Shown: piece after piece, positions 1 to 4,099 of the stretch
Layout: each line of letters begins with the position of its first letter
Numbering within the stretch: the first letter of the stretch is position 1
From: Acidobacteriota bacterium
GTDB lineage: Bacteria; Acidobacteriota; Terriglobia; Terriglobales; Acidobacteriaceae
Direction of reading: 5' to 3'
DNA length: 5,153 bases
NCBI GenBank assembly: GCA_025353435.1
Contig: JANXQR010000342.1
Location: forward strand, 1 to 5,153
Notes under the pieces: generated by a model
What the model was told of the DNA's origin: nothing
Seen by the model: the letters and a program-made list of their open reading frames with translations, nothing else
Database searches by the model: none
Position numbers and translations under genes: made by a program

Positions 1-454
1 CGCGGAGAACTTCGAGGGGCGGGAGCGGGCAGGTGGCGGTGACGCGGTTGCGGCCGAGGTCGTCGAGGTCGAAGGCGTAGACGCGTTTTGAGGTGGCGGT
101 GAAGTTGGTGTGGACTTCAATGCGGTCAAGGTCGCAGACGACGAGCAGAGGTGGGTTGTTGAGGTCTTCGCGGTAGTCGAGGAGCTGTTCGTAGGCTTTC
201 TGGAGATTTTTGTGCTTGCCCTTGTATTCCCAGGGGAAGTGGTCGCGCAACCAGACGTCGGCGAAGCCTTTTCCGCCGCGGGTTCTGCTTACGTGCTTTT
301 CAAAGGCGTAGTTTTCGCCGGCTGAGTCGGATTCGGCTGGGGTGGGCTGGCCGAGCATTTCGCAAAGGTTGTTGAAATGCGACTGCGAGCCGGCGTTCTC
401 CGTTTGGGAGAAGATTTTCCAGCGACGGACGAACTCCGCGACGGTGAGGGGCAT
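1..454 (-). CDS. MmeI-like (type IIL) restriction-modification / DNA methyltransferase protein, N-terminal part, runs off the left edge
   Basis: The 151 visible codons start MPLTVAEFVRRW and read through to the window edge with no stop. They match the N-terminal region of MmeI-like class I DNA methyltransferase/restriction enzymes, including AGSQSHFNNLCEMLGQPTP (residues 21-39), FEKHVSRTRGGKGFADVW (51-68) and NPPLLVVCDLDRIEVHTNF near 100-118. In this family the N-terminus is an endonuclease domain, followed by a helical linker, an N6-adenine methyltransferase domain and a target-recognition domain; only the first is visible here. D66, E76 and K78 form D-x9-E-Y-K, which fits a PD-(D/E)XK nuclease centre and the spacing known for MmeI. 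The ATG at 454 is well supported because an in-frame TAG lies two codons upstream. There is no clear Shine-Dalgarno before it. The gene is divergent from padR. Whether the downstream methyltransferase is intact cannot be seen. Confidence 0.88.
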   Translation of the reverse strand, partial: MPLTVAEFVRRWKIFSQTENAGSQSHFNNLCEMLGQPTPAESDSAGENYAFEKHVSRTRGGKGFADVWLRDHFPWEYKGKHKNLQKAYEQLLDYREDLNNPPLLVVCDLDRIEVHTNFTATSKRVYAFDLDDLGRNRVTATCPLPPLEVLR

Positions 455-526
455 GGCCTAAACGAAGTTTACAAGGTTGTCTCGAGGCGCTTCGCTTTAG
501 CGGGTTGACTACAGTGGTGCGACGGA

Positions 527-543
527 GGTGGAACGGCTCGCGA
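527..543 (+). repeat. Left copy of a 17-bp direct repeat flanking padR-permease
   Basis: GGTGGAACGGCTCGCGA here differs from positions 3744-3760 only by C versus T at the twelfth base. The two copies have the same orientation and lie on either side of the padR-permease pair, about 3.2 kb apart. Each is followed within about 20 to 40 bp by GGGGCACCC. It is probably part of a dispersed intergenic repeat family. A chance match is unlikely at this length but not excluded in G-rich DNA. Confidence 0.55.
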
Positions 544-558
544 GCGTCTGAAGTATCG

Positions 559-588
559 CTGGTCTCAAAAGCGAGACCAGGGGCACCC
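559..588 (+). repeat. Hairpin module 1: 8-bp perfect stem followed by GGGGCACCC
   Basis: CTGGTCTC (559-566) pairs perfectly with GAGACCAG (573-580) across the 6-nt loop AAAAGC. GGGGCACCC follows directly at 580-588. The next hairpin, about 42 bp downstream, has a similar loop and the same tail, so the two look like diverged copies of one element. There is no T-tract, so it is not a standard intrinsic terminator for either strand. Confidence 0.65.
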
Positions 589-598
589 AGCCTTCCAT

Positions 599-634
599 CC
601 CCGGTCCCCAAAGGCGAGGGACCGGGGGCACCCC
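599..634 (+). repeat. Hairpin module 2: 10-bp perfect stem followed by GGGGCACCCC
   Basis: CCCCGGTCCC (599-608) pairs perfectly with GGGACCGGGG (618-627) across the 9-nt loop CAAAGGCGA. The motif GGGGCACCCC begins at 625, within the end of the stem. The loop resembles that of the first hairpin (AAAAGC with flanking GAG), and the stem shares the GGTC/GACC core. It should be very stable as RNA or as a DNA cruciform, but no U-run follows it. Its function is unknown; a dispersed repeat is the simplest reading. Confidence 0.65.
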
Positions 635-691
635 ATCGTGGTCTGGAAAGGTCACCGGGACTGGGGCCGCCCGCCCCGTCCGCCCTTCCTA

Positions 692-702
692 GTGATGGTC
701 AC
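692..702. promoter_or_regulatory. Small dyad just upstream of the padR -35 (possible operator)
   Basis: GTGA-TGG-TCAC is a perfect 4+4 inverted repeat ending 3 bp before the -35 hexamer. An overlapping dyad GATG-GTCA-CATC spans 694-705. The position suits an operator or activator site, and PadR proteins bind short dyads, but arms this short can arise by chance. Confidence 0.3.
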
Positions 703-705
703 ATC

Positions 706-734
706 TTGACAATCATATGGAAGGACGCTAGAGT
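706..734 (+). promoter_or_regulatory. Sigma70-type promoter for the padR-permease operon
   Basis: A perfect TTGACA -35 hexamer (706-711) is separated by exactly 17 bp from TAGAGT (729-734), which matches TATAAT at four of six positions including the first two and the last. Transcription would be expected to begin about 6 to 8 bp after the -10, at about 740-742. That is immediately before the padR ATG at 743 and implies a leaderless or nearly leaderless mRNA. Confidence 0.7.
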
Positions 735-744
735 CCGTTTCCAT
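717..744. promoter_or_regulatory. Imperfect dyad over the padR -10 and start codon, candidate PadR operator
   Basis: ATGGAA (717-722) is mirrored by TTCCAT (739-744), and GGAC (723-726) by GTCC (733-736), around a GCTAGA centre. Two extra bases (737-738) make the right arm slightly longer. The dyad covers the -10 element, the probable transcription start and the first two bases of the ATG. A protein bound here would block RNA polymerase, and PadR regulators commonly repress their own operon from such sites. That PadR binds here is inference. Confidence 0.45.
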
Positions 745-1078
745 GGACCAGCCGAATACGGACGTGATTCAGGGCACGCTCGACATGCTCATTCTCAAGA
801 CGATTAGCCTGGAGCCAATGCACGGGTTTGGCATTGCGCGACGGGTCGAACAGGTTTCAAGGGGCGTGTTCAAGGTGAATCCTGGATCGCTACTGACAGC
901 ACTACAGCGGCTGGAGAGGGCGGGCTGGCTGGATTCCGCGTGGCGGCAGACGGAGCACTCGCGGAGAGCCAAGTTTTACTCGCTGACGAAGGCGGGGAAG
1001 GCGCAGCTTGAGTTGGAGACCGCGGACTGGGATCGGCGGACCACGGCGATTGCGCGACTTCTCAAGGCTGAGGGCTGA
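743..1078 (+). CDS. PadR-family transcriptional regulator, acidobacterial permease-linked type
   Basis: This 111-residue protein is a single winged-helix domain typical of short PadR regulators. GTLDMLILKTISLEPMHGFG (residues 11-30) is the first helix region, followed by IARRVEQVSRGVFKVNPGSLLTALQRLERAGW, which contains the recognition helix. SRRAKFYSLTKAGKAQL is the wing and following helix. Most relatives have PGSLYPAL at the centre; this one has PGSLLTAL. The C-terminal helix (about residues 88-108) should serve dimerisation. It probably represses its own operon and thus the permease that starts 3 nt after its stop; the inducing signal is unknown. The ATG at 743 is the first possible start, because no in-frame start codon lies between it and an upstream TGA at 707. 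It has no Shine-Dalgarno, consistent with a leaderless mRNA. A GTG at 764 is a weaker alternative start. Confidence 0.9.
   Translation: MDQPNTDVIQGTLDMLILKTISLEPMHGFGIARRVEQVSRGVFKVNPGSLLTALQRLERAGWLDSAWRQTEHSRRAKFYSLTKAGKAQLELETADWDRRTTAIARLLKAEG
1069..1074 (+). promoter_or_regulatory. Ribosome binding site of the permease gene
   Basis: TGAGGG lies 7 nt before the ATG at 1082 and inside the last codons of padR. It favours 1082 over the in-frame ATG at 1097. It also indicates translation of the permease from the padR message. Confidence 0.55.
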
Positions 1079-1081
1079 ATC

Positions 1082-3721
1082 ATGTCCCTGAGACGCATGT
1101 CGTTGTGGCGACAGTTAAGCTATGGCCTCCGCAGCCTTTTCAGCAAAGCGGACCGCGACCGGGAGGTTGCCGATGAGGTAGAGCAGTACTTCGAAGAAGC
1201 GACCGCGGCCTGGATGGCAAGGGGCCGGACGCTGGGAGAGGCGAGACGGGCGGCGCGACTGGAGGCAGGCAGCATGACTGCGGCCCGGGCACAGGCGCGC
1301 TCGTATGGCTGGGAGAACGGCGTGTCCAGCTTGATGAGCGATTTGCGCTTTGCCGCGCGCCAGTTGCGCAAGCATCCCGGATTTACAGCGACGGCGACGC
1401 TGACGCTGGCGCTGGGGATTGGCGCAAATACCGCCATCTTTACGGTGATTGAATCGGTTCTGCTTGCCCCGCTGCCCTACAAGGATGCGGGCCGCATTGC
1501 GGTATTGAACACACACTGGACGGACAGCGGACATACGTCGACTCGAGTAACGGGCGGAGACGCCGTGGCGGTGCGCGATCAGGCGAAGGGCCTGGCGGCC
1601 GTGAGCCTTTTTGCGGGAGGGAATGAAGGGGTGCAGCTTCGCGATCACGCTACGTACACCGAGGTGACCTGGGTGGACGAGAACTTTGCGCGCGTGTTCA
1701 GCCTGCAGCCAGTCGCGGGACGGCTTTTTACGGATGAGGAGTCGCACCGCGCTGCGCTGGTGAGCGAGATGTTTGCGCGGGACAATTTTGGCGGCGCGCA
1801 GGCAGCGGTGGGGCAGGTGCTTCATGTGGAGACAGAAGCGATCGAAATTGTTGGCGTGCTGCGGGGCGGGTTTGATTTCCCTGAGAAGACGCAGGTGTGG
1901 GAAGCCATGTCGCAGCGGCCGGAATCGATGTCGCACTCGGCTTTCAACTACAGGGCGGTGGCGCTGCTGAGCCCAGGCACGAGTTTGACGACGGCGCAGG
2001 CGGAACTCGATGGCCTGTCGCGGCGGCTGGAGACGGCATTTCCCGCGGACAACCGCAACAAGCAGATGAAGGTGCTTCCGCTGGCGGAGTCGTTGACGGG
2101 CAATGTGTGGCCGACGCTTTTGCTGCTATGGGCAACAGCGGGACTGATTCTGTTGATCGCGTGCGTGAATGTGACGCATTTGCAACTGGTGCGTTCGATG
2201 GAGCGGCAGCGTGAGATCGCGATTCGGAAGGCGCTGGGGTCGTCGCGGATGCAGGTGATGCAGCCGGTGATTCTGGAGGGCCTGCTGCTGGCATTGCCGG
2301 GTGGAACGGCCGGCGTGGTGCTGGCGTTTCCGACGGTGCGGGTGCTGGTAGCGATGGCTCCCACGGAGCTTCCGCGCGCCAGCGAGATCCACTTGAACGG
2401 TTGGGTTTTGGCGTTCACCTTTGGACTTGCGGTGATGACAGCGGTTGCAGGGTCAGTGCTGCCAGCATTGCGTGCTGCGAAGGTGGAGCCGGCCGAGGCG
2501 TTGAAGCGCGACACTTCGCGGGGGGTGAGCCGGCATGGTGCGGCGAAGCTCCGCGATGGGCTGGTGATTGCGGAAGTGACGGCGACCTTTGTGCTGGCCG
2601 TGGGAGCGGGGCTGTTGCTGCACACGATGACGAACCTGATGGCGCGCACCATGGGCTACGAGACGAGCCAGATGCTGGTGGTGGATGCGGATGGGCCGGC
2701 GCACTCCTTGCAGGATGCGCTTCGTGTGGGGCGCCAGTTCGATGAGTTGTTTGTGAAGCTCAAGGGCATACCGGGCGTGGAGCGTGTGGCGGGAATCATG
2801 GGTTTGCCCACCGGGGCCTACGGCTCCAATGGCTACTACCAGACTAAGGGCGGGTTGCCGATGGACCCGGCGCAAGCGCCTTCGGCCAACTTCAGCGTAG
2901 CCAGTCCCGGGTACTTTCAGGCGATGGGAATTCCGATGAAGCGCGGGCGAGAGTTCAGCGGGCAGGACGCGTACGAAAGCCCTTTTGTTGCGGTGATCAG
3001 CGAGTCGTTGGCGAGGCGGAGTTTTGGCGGCGACGATCCGGTAGGAAAGCAGATTCAATGCGGTCTGGATTCAGACAAATGGATGACGGTGGTGGGGGTG
3101 GTGGGGGATGTACGGCAAGGCTCGCCGGCGGAGGCGCCCGGGCCGACTCTCTATATGCCTTTGGCGCAGCATCCGTTTTATTCCAACCAGATTCACATTG
3201 TGGTCCGCACAGCGGTAGAGCCGCTCTCGGTAATGAGCCAAGTTCAGCAGGCAATTCTCAGAGTAAATCCGCTGATGGCTTTGCGATTTACGACGATGGA
3301 CGCGATGGTGAACAACTCGGTCGCTTCGGAGCGCTTTCGCGCGGTTCTCATCTCCTGCTTTGCGGGAATGGGGTTGTTGCTGGCGATGCTGGGAGTGTAC
3401 GGGACGATGGCGTATTCGGTGGCGCAGCGAAGATTCGAGATTGGCCTGCGCATGGCGTTTGGGGCGGAACGGCGAACGATATTGGGCACAGTGCTGGCGC
3501 ACGCGGCGCGGCTGGCGTGTTTCGGAATTGCCGCGGGGCTGGTGCTGAGCGTGGCGCTGGGGCGGCTGGTGACGAGCATGCTGGTGGGCGTGGGGCCGCT
3601 GGATCCAATCAGCCTGGTGGCCGCGGCACTTTTGTTGTTTCTTACGGCGCTGGGGGCTGCGTTTATTCCGGCGCGGGTTGCCACGCTGGTGAATCCGGTG
3701 ACGGCTCTGCGGGCCGAGTGA
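1082..3721 (+). CDS. ADOP-type permease: duplicated MacB/FtsX-like ABC transporter permease without ATPase
   Basis: The 879 residues have the full layout of the acidobacterial duplicated orphan permeases. Residues 1-90 form a charged cytoplasmic prefix (DREVADEVEQYFEEA, GEARRAARLEAG). A first membrane helix near 101-128 carries LTLALGIGANTAIF and is followed by a MacB-like periplasmic domain to about 340. The first FtsX-like block has helices near 343-366, 398-425 and 439-463, with the cytoplasmic coupling motif REIAIRKALG (377-386). The second half repeats this: a helix near 492-516, a periplasmic domain with VVGVVGDVR (670-678), then helices near 753-775, 805-830 and 840-863, with EIGLRMAFGAERR (786-798) as second coupling motif. 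About eight membrane helices are expected. Relatives of MacB move substrates across the envelope or transmit force from a separate ATPase; no ATPase is visible here, hence 'orphan', and the substrate is unknown. Length and motifs show no truncation or frameshift. It forms an operon with padR. Confidence 0.92.
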   Translation: MSLRRMSLWRQLSYGLRSLFSKADRDREVADEVEQYFEEATAAWMARGRTLGEARRAARLEAGSMTAARAQARSYGWENGVSSLMSDLRFAARQLRKHPGFTATATLTLALGIGANTAIFTVIESVLLAPLPYKDAGRIAVLNTHWTDSGHTSTRVTGGDAVAVRDQAKGLAAVSLFAGGNEGVQLRDHATYTEVTWVDENFARVFSLQPVAGRLFTDEESHRAALVSEMFARDNFGGAQAAVGQVLHVETEAIEIVGVLRGGFDFPEKTQVWEAMSQRPESMSHSAFNYRAVALLSPGTSLTTAQAELDGLSRRLETAFPADNRNKQMKVLPLAESLTGNVWPTLLLLWATAGLILLIACVNVTHLQLVRSMERQREIAIRKALGSSRMQVMQPVILEGLLLALPGGTAGVVLAFPTVRVLVAMAPTELPRASEIHLNGWVLAFTFGLAVMTAVAGSVLPALRAAKVEPAEALKRDTSRGVSRHGAAKLRDGLVIAEVTATFVLAVGAGLLLHTMTNLMARTMGYETSQMLVVDADGPAHSLQDALRVGRQFDELFVKLKGIPGVERVAGIMGLPTGAYGSNGYYQTKGGLPMDPAQAPSANFSVASPGYFQAMGIPMKRGREFSGQDAYESPFVAVISESLARRSFGGDDPVGKQIQCGLDSDKWMTVVGVVGDVRQGSPAEAPGPTLYMPLAQHPFYSNQIHIVVRTAVEPLSVMSQVQQAILRVNPLMALRFTTMDAMVNNSVASERFRAVLISCFAGMGLLLAMLGVYGTMAYSVAQRRFEIGLRMAFGAERRTILGTVLAHAARLACFGIAAGLVLSVALGRLVTSMLVGVGPLDPISLVAAALLLFLTALGAAFIPARVATLVNPVTALRAE

Positions 3722-3743
3722 TTTTGGGAGCTGGCTGCGGGGG

Positions 3744-3760
3744 GGTGGAACGGCTTGCGA
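3744..3760 (+). repeat. Right copy of the 17-bp direct repeat flanking padR-permease
   Basis: GGTGGAACGGCTTGCGA matches positions 527-543 at 16 of 17 bases in the same orientation. It starts 23 bp after the permease stop codon. Two GGGGCACCC motifs follow at 3776 and 3786. Confidence 0.55.
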
Positions 3761-3832
3761 AGCTCCAAGTTTGAGGGGGCACCCTGGGGCACCCGAGGAT
3801 TGTGCGGAGGGAACGATGGGCAAATGCAAAGA

Positions 3833-3888
3833 CAAAAGCAGGTCCCTCGGCTCCGCTGAAAAACGCTCCGCTCGGGATGACACTTCTT
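3833..3888 (+). repeat. 56-bp direct repeat, copy 1
   Basis: The 56 bp are identical to 4041-4096 except at one position (C3846 versus A4054). The unit begins CAAAAGCAGGTCC, carries GCTCCGCT twice around a GAAAAAC centre, and ends CGGGATGACACTTCTT. It has no open reading frame of its own and no terminal inverted repeats, so it is not an insertion sequence. It looks like a member of a dispersed intergenic repeat family. Confidence 0.85.
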
Positions 3889-3955
3889 TGAGGAGGGGAG
3901 GTTGGTAGTTTTCCACCCTAAGCGCAACACAAAGACGGGGTGGGGTTGGTGGTAT

Positions 3956-3995
3956 CCCACCCTAGCGACAAAAACAAATACGTCGCGAGGATGGG
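3956..3995. repeat. Imperfect inverted repeat, 14-bp arms and 12-nt loop
   Basis: CCCACCCTAGCGAC (3956-3969) pairs with GTCGCGAGGATGGG (3982-3995) at 12 of 14 positions across an A-rich 12-nt loop. It lies between the two 56-bp repeats, and its right arm runs into GGGGCACCC at 3993. A related left-arm sequence, CCACCCTAAGCG, occurs at 3913-3924, followed by GGGGTGGGG at 3937-3945, which suggests a second, more degraded copy. It could hinder transcription from both sides, but there is no U-tract. Confidence 0.6.
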
Positions 3996-4040
3996 GCACC
4001 CTCGGTTTGCGGCGAGAGGAGAAAGTGCAAAAGGCAAGTG

Positions 4041-4096
4041 CAAAAGCAGGTCCATCGGCTCCGCTGAAAAACGCTCCGCTCGGGATGACACTTCTT
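4041..4096 (+). repeat. 56-bp direct repeat, copy 2, next to the Hsp70-like stop codon
   Basis: This is the second copy of the unit at 3833-3888, with 55 of 56 bases identical and the same orientation, 208 bp further on. It ends 3 bp before the complement of the Hsp70-like TAG stop codon (4100-4102), so it would form the start of that gene's 3' untranslated RNA in antisense orientation. Confidence 0.85.
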
Positions 4097-4099
4097 CGA

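Larger units (their letters stand above)
455..742. other. Divergent intergenic region between the MmeI-like gene and padR
   Basis: This GC-rich stretch separates two divergent starts. From left to right it holds a short leader of the MmeI-like gene with no recognisable promoter, a 17-bp sequence shared with the far side of the permease gene (527-543), two related hairpins each followed by GGGGCACCC, a C/G-rich stretch around 664-688, and the padR promoter at 706-734. Open frames crossing it have no family resemblance and I do not call them genes. Confidence 0.7.
3722..4099. other. Convergent, repeat-rich intergenic region between the permease and Hsp70-like genes
   Basis: These 378 bp separate two genes that converge. 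They hold the right copy of the 17-bp flanking repeat, three GGGGCACCC motifs (3776-3784, 3786-3794, 3993-4001), a pair of 56-bp direct repeats and an imperfect hairpin. A weak stem after the permease (GGAGCT at 3727-3732 with AGCTCC at 3761-3766, 28-nt loop) has no T-run. I see no convincing intrinsic terminator for either gene. Open frames across the region are built from repeat sequence and have no family resemblance. Confidence 0.7.

Noticed and set aside
505..807. Plus-strand open frame of 100 codons overlapping the padR start
   Set aside because: It crosses both hairpin repeats and the padR promoter and overlaps padR in another frame. The Pro/Gly-rich translation comes from repeat sequence.
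1115..1936. Long minus-strand open frame (273 codons) inside the permease gene
   Set aside because: It is antisense to a gene with clear family motifs, is rich in Arg, His and Pro as expected for shadow frames in GC-rich DNA, and has no recognisable domain.
3724..3768. Stem after the permease stop as an intrinsic terminator
   Set aside because: The stem is only about 6 bp with a 28-nt loop and no T-tract follows, so termination there is not supported.
505..3800. padR-permease pair as part of an insertion sequence or prophage
   Set aside because: There is no transposase, integrase, terminal inverted repeat or tRNA-derived attachment site in the window. Only the short direct repeats are suggestive, and they are reported as such.
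3071..3999. Two minus-strand open frames (281 and 251 codons) spanning the end of the permease gene and the intergenic repeats
   Set aside because: They run from antisense of the permease into repeat DNA, have Arg/Pro/Ser/His-rich low-complexity composition and no family resemblance. They are by-products of GC bias.
3833..4096. The 56-bp direct repeats as a CRISPR array
   Set aside because: There are only two copies, the unit is too long, the 152-bp gap is not spacer-like and itself contains other repeats, and no cas gene is present.
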